This document shows positions 39,901 through 53,100 of a DNA stretch of 64,000 nt, piece after piece. Source of the DNA: Nectonema munidae (lineage: Eukaryota > Nematomorpha > Nectonematoida > Nectonematidae); assembly GCA_030549495.1 (NCBI GenBank), contig JAUIRK010000905.1, positions 625,001 to 689,000 of the forward strand, given 5' to 3'. The translations under genes were made by a program, and so were the position numbers. How positions within the stretch are numbered: the stretch's first letter is position 1; each line of letters starts with the position of its first letter. The notes under the pieces are model-generated. The model was not told where the DNA came from and searched no databases. It was given only the letters and a program-made list of their open reading frames with translations.

Positions 39901-42662
39901 TAATCTTTCTTCGCATAGTTATGCGCTAAATCAATAACAAGCGTGTTAGAATCAATAATGTGATTTATTCTTCGTACACTGTCGGTATAAATATAACGAA
40001 TGCCCTTCGTTAAAAATCAGAAAGGTTGTATCTAAACTAAATAAAAGTAGACTACGATTATCCAACAAAACTCGTACTTTCGATCGACATTTTTCACTTC
40101 AAAAATAATTTAAAATTTATTAGAAAAATATTATACTGACCTATACTACTGACCCATAAAAAGTAAAAAATATATATCTATTTTCGACAGCTTTCTTTAA
40201 CTATGACATTTTAAAATGTAAAAAACCATATTCTACATTTGTGAATATAAAATATTGAAAAAATAGTATATAAACTCATCACGTTAATTATATTATTGGT
40301 ATTTTTTGAAACGAGATAAACGTTGACTGACCTCACATAAAAGCAGATTTTGGAAAAATAAAAATATATTTATTTGTATAACCTAGCCTATGTTAACCAT
40401 AAAGATTATACCTTTCCAATGATACCATTTTCATTAAAAAGTATTCTTTAAATCTTCACATTATGCTCCCACTCAAAAGGTGTTCCGTTTTTTTTCCAAA
40501 AATTTAGACCAAATTTTTCGAAGTAAAGTCCATTTATTAAAATTTTTTAAAACTTTTGCAAAAATAAATTATTCTAGAGTATCTAGCAAACGATAAGCTT
40601 TTTAATGATATATATGTATCATGGAAAAGAATTATTGAAAAACATTTTAATTCTTTCTGCAAATCAAACAAGTAAAAAATTTCAAAAAATCGTATTAGTA
40701 TTGGTAGTAGTTTATTATCTTGGGCTAAAATTTTTTTGATTTAAAAAAGACGAAAAATTAAAAATTATTACAGTAAATAAATACAAATATTAAAGAAATA
40801 ATATAATAATATTTTCGGCCAAATGTACAACTACATAGAAATGTTTGGCTTATATCAATATTAACACAATTTATTCTGAAGAATTTGAGGACAGTTCGAT
40901 ATATCAGTAAATAACATTTGTCTAAAACCATGCATTTTTTATCTGAAAGAATTTTCTTTATTGGAATATCGTTCTTTCAATCTAGGTATGTAAGAAAAAG
41001 AAAACATTTAAATTACTTATAAGATAGAACAAAGGTGAACTCATTAAAATTTTAATAAGGTTATATGATGGTAGTAGGCAACCATTTCGCTTTTTTGTCA
41101 TCAAAAGCTAAAAATTGGACGTACATTATCTGGGCACTCTATAATCAAATCTAGAGAGTCCTATACATGCTGAATTCAAACAATACTTTTTTTATTTAAT
41201 GTTAGAAGGTATATTCATAAACAAAGTCAAGAAATTTGTGAACTAGATAGTCTAAGAAAATTGGAAAAAAAACGTTTGAAAATTTTTTCGTGTCAAATAG
41301 ACCCGAAGAAAATATAAGGATTAAGTGTTTAACTCTTTGAGGACCAGAATTTTCAAGAATAATCGTCTGCTTTTTTTCAATGGAATTTTGTATGTTGTAA
41401 GCAGACGATTATTATTTCTTGGTACATCGGTGTCACACTAAGCCTCAAAGGGTTAAACAAAAACTCACTTACTCGTAACCGGTTAACGACCTGAGTCGAC
41501 AATTCGTCTGCGTTTATAAATGCTTTTAATACAAATTTGCTTTACATTTGATATCGTTTTTGGTTATTGATCTTTTGGTTCACTCCTTAAAAATTATCCG
41601 TTGGCTGCGTCTTCCTTCACCAGTGAAATACACTAAAACGAATGAAAAAATAATAAGGTTTTGGTGGATTTAAATTTCTGTCAAATATGTACCATCTTTT
41701 CCTTTTTTGTTGGATCGTAATTATGAATTGGGGATCAAAAACACTAAATTAATCTATATGTATTTAGGAAAAGAATGTCAGTGGATGAATGTTTTCAGCA
41801 TGAATGGATAGCCAAGTCGGAATTGTCTTCATCAACAGCCATACCGAATATTTCTGCTATGGGAATACGTAGATCACTATCAGACTCTACTAAAGAAGCT
41901 CTTCCTGGAGCAGAAATTTTGAAAAAGAGTAAGTTCTCGGACGACGCACAAGTTTGTAACTTGAAGGGACCAAAGCTCGAAGATATCGATAAGTGTAGTA
42001 GCAGTGGAATCGGAACTCTGGACTCCTTTGATTTCGAAGATGTCAATAATAACACAAATAACAATTCTTCATTAAGCCAAAAACTTAAGCCGTTTCCATC
42101 CAAAATATGCGATGATGAAAGTTCTTGCAGTGAAAGTAGTGATGACGAAAGCTCAAATGAAGGCGATGATGGTAAATCCTTTTTTGATGATCGTGAATCT
42201 TGTTTGATCGACGCTTCCAACATCTTGGCATCTGAAAGCGAAGACAGCAGCAGCAGCAGCAGCAGCGAGCAAAGTAGCGACGATGATCGCGACGAACGAG
42301 ATGAAGAAAAAATTTCATCAGCATCTTCATTCGAATCCTGTGACGAAGAAAAAGAGCATAATAGAGATTTCTTGCTAACCATCCCTCCTATTCTTTCTTA
42401 CAAAAATTTAGGCCTTTTAAATATACGATCTTCAGATTCAACAACCAAGTTTAGGACAAATAAAGGCAAATCTCTCGCTTGCATAACAAACACATCCCTA
42501 ATGCTATCAGCATCTTCTAATAACCATCATCTAGTCAATAACATCAATCTTCAACACCCATCAAACCTATTTCGAACTTTCTTGTTCAATGGATCTTCAA
42601 GCTTCAAAAAAGTATTCTCTAACCTCTCTCGCTATAAATCGGAACCCATGTTAAATTTCTAA
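18721..42662 (+). CDS. Drak: DRAK/STK17-family Ser/Thr protein kinase (5 exons; N-terminus missing)
   Basis: The joined exons (18721-18981, 31783-31927, 33420-33546, 36026-36254, 41768-42662) give about 551 codons. In order they show the end of the glycine loop (GHYATVKRC), the ATP-binding Lys in YAAKFIQ, the helix-C Glu in VYNELAVL, the hinge ILEYAHGGELF, the catalytic loop HLDIKPSN, CDFG, GTPDYAAPEV, DMWSLGVLTYVMLSGYSPF and the closing LATDFISKLL and HEWI. HLD in place of HRD and the ETYVNI...VDFPED segment point to death-associated-protein-kinase-related enzymes (DRAK/STK17). These phosphorylate myosin light chain and act in actomyosin control and apoptosis in other animals. A Ser/His-rich insert (SSASSSPHHH) sits before strand 4. 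An acidic, serine-rich tail of about 270 residues follows the kinase domain. The start codon and the glycine-loop start are not in the exons found. A DAPK relative is the only real alternative, and the family fit is strong. Confidence 0.9.
23071..23571. mobile_element. MITE with internal repeats and near-perfect 9-bp target duplication
   Basis: The left end CGGTCAGACTAAACACCCCA matches the reverse complement of the right end, GGGTAAGACTAAATACCCCA, and similarity continues for about 55 bp. The flanks are ATTGACGCA (23062-23070) and AGTGACGCA (23572-23580), 8 of 9 identical. The interior consists of imperfect direct repeats of a unit like TTTTTTGTAGTGCTTTAGAA followed by TTATTTGGCGTGTTTTG. It is non-coding. 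A 9-bp duplication suggests a Mutator-like (MULE) origin. Confidence 0.7.
24050..24122. repeat. hAT-type terminal fragment
   Basis: The reverse complement begins CAGGGGTCACCAAACTACGG and continues with CCGCGAAG and CGGCCCGC. This is the usual look of hAT/Charlie-type ends. No opposite end was found, and the open frame at 23760-24047 on the minus strand has no transposase motif. Confidence 0.45.
25179..25444. mobile_element. Short hAT-like MITE
   Basis: The left end CAGGCTTCTTTAACCC and the right end (reverse complement CAGTACCTTTTTACACGCGG) are weak inverted repeats. Each is followed by TTTTGGGCC-like sequence internally. The flanks CGGTAGAG (25171-25178) and CAGTAGAG (25445-25452) match at 7 of 8 bases, as expected for an 8-bp hAT duplication. 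Confidence 0.5.
25526..25677 (-). mobile_element. tRNA-derived SINE, copy 2
   Basis: On the minus strand it reads GGGCGTGAGTAAGGTTGGTTG, then TACTGGGTTTCGATAACTTAA, a worn box B, and the shared tail GCACAATTGCGC...GGTACCTTTAAC in inverse order. It is the same family as the copy at 6257-6408. Confidence 0.6.
26359..26400 (+). repeat. hAT-type terminal fragment
   Basis: CAGTGGTTCTCAACTACGG resembles hAT ends such as the complete copy at 29604. No right end was found. Confidence 0.35.
26756..26862 (-). mobile_element. tRNA-derived SINE, copy 3
   Basis: It shares GGCACAATTGCGCCGCTCGT, ATCGAACTATGA, a worn box B (GGTTCGATTCC on the minus strand) and GGGTTACGATAACTCAATG with the other SINE copies. 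Confidence 0.55.
27665..27778 (+). mobile_element. tRNA-derived SINE, copy 4
   Basis: GGTTGGTTAGTTACTAGGTT, then CGATAACTCAGGGTGTCTTG, box-B-like GATTCGATCC and TCATCAAGCC are in the same order as in the other copies. The middle of the body (ACAAGCGGCGCAATTG) is deleted in this copy. Confidence 0.55.
29604..30030. mobile_element. hAT-type MITE with perfect 8-bp target duplication
   Basis: The left end is CAGTGGTTCCCAACCTTTTT; the right end, reverse complement, is CAGTGGTTCCCAACCGGGGG. It is flanked on both sides by ATCTACAT (29596-29603 and 30031-30038). The 427-bp interior is AT-rich and non-coding. It may have landed in an older repeat whose CCCC-rich edges are near 29505-29560 and 30140-30180. 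Confidence 0.8.
30300..30900 (-). mobile_element. Merlin-type (IS1595/ISXO2-like) transposase remnant
   Basis: On the minus strand, from high to low coordinates, there are YHRGRTPQKQIWVFGLID, then LIERVVRPRSVIYSDEW, then LGFIYITVNHTLNLVN and ENGVHTQNFESY. This matches the end of the ISXO2-like DDE domain: the RGR(T)...WVFG strand, the second Asp in (Y)SDEW, and the NHS..FV......HTQ.IE catalytic Glu segment. In animals this domain belongs to Merlin DNA transposons. At least two frame changes and some stops interrupt it. Its terminal repeats were not found. Confidence 0.65.
31686..31757 (+). tRNA. tRNA-Glu (anticodon CTC)
   Basis: The 72-nt gene folds cleanly. The acceptor stem TCCCAGA/TCTGGGA has 7 of 7 pairs. 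The D arm is TGGTCTAGTGGTTAGGAT. The anticodon stem CCGCG/CGCGG encloses CTCTCAC with anticodon CTC at 31719-31721. The T stem CCGGG/CCCGG encloses TTCGATT. Internal A box (TGGTCTAGTGG) and B box (GGTTCGATTCC) are intact. Seven T's follow at 31758-31764 as a Pol III terminator. It lies in a Drak intron on the same strand and ends 25 nt before the exon at 31783. Confidence 0.95.
31783..31927 (+). CDS. Drak: Drak exon: hinge to catalytic loop
   Basis: It starts after TTATTTTTTTAG and ends ATCAAA before GTAAGT, in phase 0. One leading base completes Tyr; 48 codons then run from AHGGELF to the catalytic loop HLDIK. Asp of HLD is the catalytic base. Confidence 0.92.
32552..33110. mobile_element. 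TIR element containing a 21-bp minisatellite
   Basis: The ends CCATTTTTAGTTCTAAACGG and their inverse copy at 33091-33110 are identical, and the match extends inward through GTCTTTTTTAAAT. Both sides are flanked by TATA, compatible with a TA target as in Tc1/mariner-like MITEs. Just inside the left end, 32562-32693 holds about five copies of a 21-bp unit (TGTCTTTTTCAAATTCTAAAG). The rest of the 559 bp is non-coding. Confidence 0.65.
33420..33546 (+). CDS. Drak: Drak exon: catalytic loop, DFG and activation segment
   Basis: It starts after TATGTTTTGTAG and encodes 42 codons from PSNILL through CDFGLS to GTPDYA, plus one base. The donor is GCAG|GCAATG, a GC donor. No GT donor fits the frame, and the next exon needs exactly this one base to make Ala of YAAPEV. 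Confidence 0.9.
34570..34755. repeat. Degenerate TG-rich tract
   Basis: A stretch of loose (TG)n, TGTGTTT and TGTCTG units, such as ATGTATGCATGTGCGTG and TGTCCGTGTCTGTC. It is a decayed simple repeat in the Drak intron. The 133-codon open frame just downstream (34894-35295, minus strand) shows no coding character. Confidence 0.5.
36026..36254 (+). CDS. Drak: Drak exon: APE motif to kinase C-lobe
   Basis: Two bases finish Ala; 75 codons (PEVLNYN to LLVSNP) and two bases follow. The acceptor is TATTTTTCTAG and the donor AAA|GTATCT. It contains the structural Asp in KTDMWSLG and the DRAK-like segment VTETYVNITMGNVDFPED. Confidence 0.93.
37194..37352. repeat. Possible pogo/Tigger-like MITE
   Basis: The right edge, reverse complement, reads CAGTCAGACCTCATTTATCC, the usual look of pogo/Tigger termini. 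The left edge CAGTACAGAGTATGCACC is only weakly similar. No target TA pair was confirmed. Confidence 0.3.
37790..39370 (-). mobile_element. hAT transposase relic (ZBED5/SCAND3-like)
   Basis: On the minus strand the order is a worn N-terminus near 39370, then KSHNIGKQLIL (39 kb), LLNDTIRR, DETMDAANLSQLWVYV (about 38.7 kb), LSLHSKVRWHSKGK (about 38.38 kb) and a long C-terminal part. These correspond to the (K)PHTIAE.L, LSN.T..RR, D.STD...Q.L.FVRY and VRW.S.G segments of ZBED5-like hAT transposases. Many stops and frame changes show that it is dead. It is similar in kind to the element at 45473-48301 but more decayed. Terminal repeats were not identified. Confidence 0.6.
41329..41456. mobile_element. 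TTAA-flanked MITE, copy 3
   Basis: TTAA lies at 41329-41332 and 41453-41456. The left end is TTAACTCTTTGAGGACCAG; the right end, reverse complement, is TTAACCCTTTGAGGCTTAG. The interior has AATCGTCTGCTTTTTTTCAA and its partner GCAGACGATTATT, as in the other copies. A partial relative follows at 41474-41575 (TAACCGGTTAACGACC...TTCGTCTGCGTTTATAAATG). Confidence 0.65.
41768..42662 (+). CDS. Drak: Drak terminal exon: end of kinase domain and acidic Ser-rich tail
   Basis: One base completes Lys; KRMSVDECFQHEWIAKSE closes the kinase domain. The rest is a tail with SMGIRRSLSDS-type basic/serine motifs, then clusters such as SSCSESSDDESSNEGDD and SESEDSSSSSSSEQSSDDD. An AGC triplet run at 42244-42266 encodes part of the poly-Ser. 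The tail ends SRYKSEPMLNF, stop TAA at 42660-42662. The antisense open frames at 41795-42382 and 42085-42330 mirror this composition and are not genes. Confidence 0.93.
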
Positions 42663-43190
42663 ACCTCAGCACTTGAAAACCCATTGCACATGCCTTATAT
42701 ATGCTAGTGTTTTCTTCCTTTCATCTCCTCCTAATATTCATTTCTGTGATATTTAAAAATTTTCAAAAAAATCGTTTTTTAAGGCATATACATACATAGA
42801 ATTTGTTAAATATTCTAATTTAATACTGCGTTTGTTATTTGTTCATTATTAACACTTGCTAAAGCTTGGTTTTACCTGGAATCTTAGCGCTTTTGCTACT
42901 TTCATAAATTTGGATCTTAATGTGCAATTTTCGATTAAACATGAAATTAATTAAGCATAATAATAATAAAGTTTTCAATTTTGGTGCTTAACTATAATAT
43001 TACACGCGGCTTTTATGATTATTATTTTTCATTCATATAATTATTATTATAACTATCTTTATCCATTTTTGCTTTATTTTATAATGTATTTTTCCTCTAT
43101 CTTTTGAATATGACGCATTTTTGCACCGTTCCTTTAATTCTACAAGTGTATACAAATAATAAACACTATTTTTGAAAAAATAAATTTGAT
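42663..43190 (+). other. Drak 3' UTR with candidate poly-A signals
   Basis: AATAAA occurs at 42965-42970, 43158-43163 and 43179-43184 downstream of the stop, so cleavage is likely after one of these. The true transcript end is not fixed by sequence alone. Confidence 0.5.
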
Positions 43191-44264
43191 TGACTATTGA
43201 ATTCATTCTTTACCTACCTCGCATATTCTTAGAAGTTTTAGTCGAAGTGTTTGCAAACATATGGTAAGGAAAAAGTCTCTCTTTATTTCCAACTACTTTC
43301 TATATTCCCTCACCAAAAACAAAAGTCTCAACTTAGACCCAAATAAGTGCTCAAAGAGCTCAACACTTCCAATGAGAAATTTTTTTTATCAACTGAAAAA
43401 AGTTTTCAATTAGTTTTTTTATACAAGTTTTGTAAAAACGACAATTATATTTTGGTTTAAAATTTGGATATTCAAAAAATAAAAAAATTTATATAAAACA
43501 GTAAAGAGAAAATTTTTAAACCAAGCTTGCTACACAAAAATTTAGGTTATTCAAAAGTTATGTGTTTTACAGATAAATACTTAAAGTATGTGATTTATAA
43601 TGAATGTCTTTCCGGTAATTTACGTTTCTATTTATCTGGACAAATTAAATAAGTACAAAGTTGTAGAAATATACGCGTAATTTTGAAACTTGTTTTTAAG
43701 GTTTTATATTATTATCATTTTATTTATAATAATTAAAGCTTGTTTTTTAACTTTCATTTTAGTTGGAGCCAACTAGCCAATTTGACTATTTTTTTAAATT
43801 GTATTACAAGGCGTAATTCCTAATTGAAATCTAATAAAGTAATAAACAAAAAAGTAATAAATTTAATCTTTTTTATAAAAATTAAAAAAACACGATGTAA
43901 TCCATACACTAAGCTAAACTTTTAGGTAAGATATAAATTACAGTATTTTTTCGAGCAAAAATAACATGTTGAGTTTACTTAAATTTAAAACAAAAAGTTT
44001 TTGCTTTTTATGTTCAATAATACTCATAATAAGAATTGAGAAAAATTTACTTACAACCGAGAAAAATCATGAAATAACCTTGCTATACTTTTGCATATTG
44101 CTGTACTGTTTCTATACACTTTGCCAATAGTGTATATTTAAATTCTTTTAACGATGGATGTGTGCATGTCTGCCTAGCCGCTCTATAGTGTTGTAGAAGA
44201 GAATCAAACTTTCAAACAATTGAAATGAGGAGTCTTTCATTCTGTTCATTCAACTTTGGATCGT
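43191..44264. other. Unassigned AT-rich intergenic sequence
   Basis: I see no gene, repeat family or RNA here. Confidence 0.35.
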
Positions 44265-44515
44265 GATTGCATGTCCATTTTCATCAAAATCGTAACTATT
44301 TGAAAAATTTCCGAAATTATTATACATTTTTTCAAAATGTGAGATGCCTTATCGCGGGAAAATAAAGCTGCTGATAGATAGAAATGTAGATGGATGAATG
44401 TAGTTCATGCTAGATACAATCTTACTTTCAAATAAATGCATGAGGAGTTTATGAAAAGCTATAAATCTCCAATTTTTTGTCTTCACGATCGTGTAAGGAA
44501 TTTATAGGAGTTCTA
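44265..44515 (+). pseudogene. First part of a two-copy decayed sequence (relative at 57.4-57.9 kb)
   Basis: CGTAACTATTTGAAAAATTT, ATGCCTTATCG and TTTATGAAAAGCTATAAATC followed by TCTTCACGATCGTG match the reverse complement of 57674-57900 in the same order. The second part of the same sequence reappears at 49670-49800, on the far side of the nested transposons. It may be a duplicated gene fragment or an unknown repeat; no product was recognised. Confidence 0.4.
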
Positions 44516-44642
44516 GAACAAAGAGTTGTTCAAGTACAAGAAGGAATGTACTCAATCCTAATGGATGAGTGTTAGAGTTTGGCGAAACTCGGAAATTTTC
44601 AACTCGACATGAAAATCAATTAAACAAAGTAGGATAGGCTTC

Positions 44643-44766
44643 AATAGCCGAAACTGGTCTTTCACACAGTGTATGTACGCTTAGTGATGATAGAACTAAC
44701 AATTTATAATAGCCGAAACTGGTCTTTCACACAGTGTACGCTTAGTGATGATAGAACTAACAATTT
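44643..44766. repeat. Tandem duplication of about 60 bp
   Basis: AATAGCCGAAACTGGTCTTT through GATAGAACTAACAATTT occurs at 44643-44705 and 44708-44766. The copies differ by a 4-base TATG insertion in the first. It lies in unassigned debris left of the nested transposons. Confidence 0.8.
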
Positions 44767-44837
44767 CTGGTAAACTTTCAGTTTTTTAAACATTCATTTT
44801 TCTTCAAAGAAAAAAGGAATTGACGATGTTTTATTAT

Positions 44838-45158
44838 ACTTTGGATCGCAAAGAGGTCTATTCCGACCGTGGGGGTCGATAACAGATCTTTAGGGGGTGA
44901 TAAGATAGACAAACTTACCAAATGGTGCCTATGCTTTTTTTACTTTATAGATGTAATAAATCTCCTTTTTCTTTTAAAACATAGCTTAGTACATTGTATA
45001 GTATAGGATATAAGAAACATATTTGGTTTGTATTTTTTCTCTTAATTGTTGGACATTCATTAATGTTTTTATGTAACATTTCTATGTGGGGTGTGGGTCG
45101 ATGTGAAGACAAATGTTCTATGAAGGGGTCGACGGGTAAAAAAGTTTGCATATCCCTG
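44838..45158. mobile_element. hAT-like MITE inserted in the BED-finger hAT
   Basis: The right end, reverse complement, is CAGGGATATGCAAACTTTTT followed by ACCCGTCGACCCCTT. The left edge GGATCGCAAAGAGG...CCGACC is a worn counterpart. It interrupts the C-terminal coding remnant of the surrounding minus-strand hAT. The expected 8-bp duplication GTCTAGAT is present on the right (45159-45166) but not recognisable on the left. Confidence 0.45.
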
Positions 45159-45472
45159 GTCTAGATAAAAAGTAAACTAACAACATTTTTTGACGCCTTA
45201 TTTTATAACGTGTAAATAATGCTTTATAAAGATTTTGAGCAAATTAAAAAGTATTTCTAAATTTTCCATCATCAATTCAACATTAAACCAACTTCAGCTT
45301 TTAATATATTTGAGTTTTCTGCACAGATATCTGTAAGTACAGTTTCTATTGGCATGCACTTCTTTAAAAAACTTCTAATCAACTTCATGGAAAATTAAAT
45401 AGTCAGATCCTACAGATACCTATGCTAAATTGATACATGTTTCAATTTCAAAAATCTTTCAATCATATAGAA

Positions 45473-48301
<2,829 letters not shown>

Positions 48302-49665
48302 ATATAGAATAAAGAGTTCCGCCTTCTCTTCACATCTAACTTCAAATTTAGGTTAGTTTTACCAAGTTTTTCAAAAACAAATTTTTGGAGTTTGCAATAA
48401 TTTGTTGGAGTTTTCTAAAACAATCTATAAATACTTCGAATGCCATTAATAGGATCTTTAAAATTTTCACACAAATCAGTTTTTCGAGCAGAGTCTTTAC
48501 CAACAAAAAATTGAATCAAATGCATTATTTATTTCCTTCTATATCATTTTCATAGAGTTCATGGCAAGCAACATTCTGTAGGCTTGAGGTTGATCTTTTT
48601 GATTTAGCATACAAAACATCACAAATTGCTAAATTTATTCCATGTGCGAAACATTGTTCATGCTCAATTCCTGAAATTGAGCCAAATTTAATCATGCTTG
48701 CTCCATTCCATCTGTTGTTGAACATACAATATCTTTGGTTAGGTTCAATCCAAATTTCATTAAATGATTATATTAATCATGATTTTTGCTCGTTCATTGT
48801 TCAATGAGCCATCAATGTAAATAAGTCCTAATGACCAATGTTTTGATTCGCTATGCACGTTAATGTTTAAATATCTTTTATTAGTTGAAGCCGTCGTGTA
48901 TTCATCAAGTGTCAAAGAGATTCTCACACCTTGGGAAATTTTGTTCGTAAAAAGAAGTTAACTCATCTTTTTTTATCATAAAAACAAAAAAGCATAACAC
49001 GAACAGTTTTTTCATAACCTGGAGAATTTTCATCAAAAAGATCTCTCTGAACTTTAAAACTTTCACTTATAAACTCACTATGAACAACAACTCTGAAACT
49101 AATTGCATCTATAGAAACCATTTTTGACACAGTCTCAATCATTGATCTTTTCAGAAACATTATCTTTTCATCAAGAGTTTTTTGTTTTTTAAATTTTGTT
49201 TCTGACTGTTCTTTTAGATATATTTTATGAACGTTCTTCAGATGATTCAATCGGCTTTTAGTCGAACCTACGCATAACTTAAGATTTTTTCCACATTTTA
49301 AGCACTTACAAACTTCAGAAGTACTTTATTCAAAAAATTCACACATTTGAGTTTCTTTTAGAAGCCATGCTAAATTAATAAGAAATAGAGATTTTATTTA
49401 GACAAAAATCTCTAAAAAAAATAAAAAGTAGAACAATCAAAGGTAAAATTAAAAAAAAATTTTATAGTATAGTTCAGTGTTTTCAGTTTTCTAAAAAAAA
49501 TTAGTTTTTTTAAAAACTCGAAAACAATCTAGCAAACTCGAATTCGGGGAAAAGTTTTTAACTAGATTTTTACTCAAGTTTTTCACCTTCAAGTTCAAAA
49601 ACGAGTGTTAAAACAATAACTGACATGAAGAATTATCAAATTGTTTTCGCTATAATAAGGAATCT

Positions 49666-49985
49666 ATGATATATGAGCGATTTTTTTGTCTTGAGCTAGA
49701 AGGTAGATGCGATCACAATTACAAACAAGGTAAACAACTTGTTATAATCCCTTCAGTTATCCACAGTTATGGAGGAGGGTTTGGGACGGACAGTGGAAGT
49801 ATAATTTTGGGTAATAATGGTGATGTGTTCACTAAGCGTATGTTCAAAGAAATAGAGAAAATTTATGGAAAACTAATTCCCTTCTCAAAAAGTTTTTTTT
49901 ATTTATATTTTGCTAATCATTATTTTAAAAAAATTAGTAAAAGATGTAATTACCTAATTTATACTATAAAAATGGTTGATTGTTA
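49666..49985 (+). pseudogene. Second part of the two-copy decayed sequence
   Basis: GCGATTTTTTTGTC, GAGCTAGAAGGTAGATGCGA, CAATTACAAACAAGGTAA and GTTATCCACAGTTAT match the reverse complement of 57530-57655. AG...GTAA boundaries are shared in both copies, which hints at exon borders. The open frame of 106 codons is not conserved in frame between the copies. Confidence 0.4.
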
Positions 49986-50112
49986 ATGTGATTCAAGCTT
50001 CCTTATACACTAAAAGGTATATCAACACAATCACGTCTATATAAAAAAGTTAAATTTCTTCCTTTAATCAACAGTCCAAATATAGCAATACATAAAAACA
50101 AAGGAAAAATGA

Positions 50113-53100
50113 TTTATTGTGCAAAAATTGAGTATTCCTTCTAAATTTGTTGACAAGATAGAACTTTGATAACTTTTTCAACATCCATAACTTTTAAAGC
50201 TTCTTTGCATTGCGATAAAAATTCCATGCGAAAACTTCCCACTTTAATAAAAATATAAAGGTGTGTGAGATTTACGAAGATACACGCTTTTCACAACGAT
50301 CTGACAGGAAGGCAAATCATAATGATGCGATCACAACATTTAAAAACGACCAGCTATGCATTGATTTAGTCGTTTAAAAAGGGTTGTGCAAGGGTGCATT
50401 TTTTATATGAAATCATAAAATAACTTGCAAGGCTGGAATTATTGTTATGAAGGCGTAAATGGCTGGTTTACAACCTGGAGATCACGAGCCCTAAATGTCA
50501 ATTGATTGTTTTTGGGGGCCTCAAAAGGTTGATAAGGATATTTAATTATAAATTTTGTACATATACCCAAAATACGTAGAAATTACAAAACTAAAAAGCT
50601 CCATACAAAGGTGGAACTTTCATTAAAACCTTCATTTTGGGAGAAACAAGAATCATTCTTTAGGAAAAATAGTCAATCTGGTTGAGAAGAAGGAATTTTT
50701 CTATCCTTTAATAAAAATCACATTTTTGACATGATATAAGATATTTTGTTTCAAAGTGTTTCTGATGTCTGTGTATACATTACAGATATATTAATCCACA
50801 GTTTTATTATCGACCTATTGTTTAGTTGATAAAAAGTTTATGAAAGAATACTTATTTTCAGAACAAGTTCGCAAAACAACTCATAGGGAAGATTTTTGCA
50901 ATTTTATAGAATTTTCTTTTCAAACATGAATTAAATTATAAAAATGTAGGTGTAATATTGACAAATGAAAAGCCCTCTATTATTCTTTCCAAATCCGATT
51001 TTAAAGCTCTTTGAAAAAAGTCGCAACACATGTTCGATTTAATCATTGGATGATTCATCGATAAGCTCTAGCTAAGAAAACGTTTCTACATAGTTTTCAA
51101 GAGGTGTTTACAACTCTTGGTAAAATTGTAAACAATATTAGGAAGTAGGTTAGATAGTATTTCCAAAGAAGTTTCCTTTATAAAAGATGCAACAACATTT
51201 ATTCAAGGCAAAAGTTGCTTATTTATTTTTTGATGTTAACTTTTGAACGTTTCAATCCAAGGTAATTCTGAAATCTTGCATAGAGTTTTTGACAAACCGA
51301 TAACATTCAAACTTTATGTTAGAAAATAAATACAACTTTTACGAAGAAACTTTTTTCATATTTTACAATCGAATTTTTATGTATGTATTTCTAGACCTTT
51401 TTCAATTTACATCAAGATTAGAGTATTTAGTCTACTCATTTTAAAAAATTCAAAAGATGCGCGAAATAAGATAAAGAAATTAATATGCCAAGTTGAAGTT
51501 TAAGGAAAAACAGGGAAAGAAAGATAAAGGCATTTACCCTTTATGCGCGACGAATTTTGAATAATCGTGTGAATTCTTTTGGACGCTTCCATCTTTGACG
51601 CGTTAACATTTCCCCTCGTTGAAAGAGAGTCACATATTTTATGGCATAAGTTGAAAACAGTGGAATACTTGTTTCTTGCTAACTGCCTTCAAAATAAAAA
51701 TAGGATACAAATTTTATTACTTAGCAAATATAAGTAATAGTTATCCTTTTACGACTTGTTAATAAACGTTTTTCATTCGATTATAAATATAAAAGCAAAA
51801 TTAATTCTACTTTAAAATTTTAACTTTAAGTTAGCATTTGAAGAAACAAAAATATAATTTGAGAGAGAAATTTTAGAATCGGTGGAAGTTAAGAATATGA
51901 AAATTTATGAAATATATCATAAGGTTGATATAAAAAGCATTTTTATATATGAAATTAAATTGAAATCTCCAAGTGTTGAGAGAAATTTAAATTTACGGCT
52001 CTTAATTCCCAAATACTAAAGGATGGGAAAATAATAGATTCTTTAAAAACATAGGCGAACAAAATATTAATTTTTCACTATTAATTTTTTTATTGCCTGC
52101 TATTATTTTGTCGAAATTGCTTGCTTCCAAATTTTTTATTTTTCCTTTAGTTTTCTTCATTTGTGAAAATTAAAGAAACTTTATCTAAAAAATGCTTACA
52201 TTTCTTTGTGTTCAAGGGCGACTTCGGCTGAAACAACTTCATCTAGGCAGAGATTATAACAATGGTCAATATTTAAATCAAGACCTTCATAACTTTCATG
52301 CATCTTGCTAAACTAAATTTAAATATGGCTGCATCATTTAAGAGATACAATTAACAAACAAGTTAGGTAATAATTAATTGAAACAGGTACTAATTTAGCC
52401 TAACTATTTTCCAATGCCAAACATTAAGAGTACTCTTTCGTAAAGACAAAATATTCGTGCCTAAGTGTTTTAAAACCCAACAAAAATGAATTATTTAATA
52501 TAAATATATATATACAAGCTTCAGAAAATGCCCATTTATAGGAAGAACGAGTTCCGAAATATTAAAATTTTTAAATATTTAGGCTGAAATAAGACATTTC
52601 AAACTCAAGGAAGTAAAACATTTTATAACAATGTAAACAAATTGCTTCAGTCTTTTTGAGTACAGTCAAAACTTTATAGAAATTATCAAGATCGGAGACA
52701 GCTTTGAAAATATTATGAAAGAAAAAAATTATTGCAGACTGAAATCAGGTTTTTGACATATTGGATAAACGAGGTAGTGGTTGTTTTAATCGAGAAGGCA
52801 CTATTTTACACCGCATGTGTCTAACTATAAGCAAGAAAGATTTGTTGTAAGATTGACCTTATCCTATCCAAGTCAGACACCTGACACCCTTACTCACGCG
52901 CATAAGACGATAATAATCTTTGTAAAAATTAAAAGCAAAAAAACAAGTGACCGCTTACTTCAAAAGAATAATAACACTAGAACCACGAGCTGCACTGTTT
53001 CATGCACTTTGAATTTATGTCTTTTATAAGTTTGAAAATTAAAATTTTCACAGTTCTTATATATTTATACAACACTTGCATTTGTCATTATATTTCATTT

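Larger units (their letters stand above)
36255..41767 (+). other. 5.5 kb Drak intron with hAT relic and TTAA MITEs
   Basis: It holds a possible pogo-like end at 37194-37352, a minus-strand hAT relic (37790-39370) and TTAA MITE sequence at 41.3-41.6 kb. CGACGGGCTTGG, read on the minus strand near 36835-36850, resembles the terminus at 12690. The stretch 39.4-41.3 kb shows nothing recognisable. Confidence 0.6.

Noticed and set aside
41795-42382. 195-codon minus-strand open frame opposite the Drak tail
   Set aside because: Its Ser/Leu-rich composition is the mirror of GAA/GAT/AGC codons in the sense exon, which fits the kinase frame and splice phases.
50940-51130. LGVILTNEKPSIIL stretch as a LINE reverse-transcriptase tail
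   Set aside because: Only a short suggestive string with no neighbouring LINE motifs.
51230-51320. Possible BBS2 C-terminal exon (ECYRFVKNSMQDF)
   Set aside because: Its phase does not fit exon 12, whereas the exon at 50141-50241 fits in phase and matches the family C-terminus.
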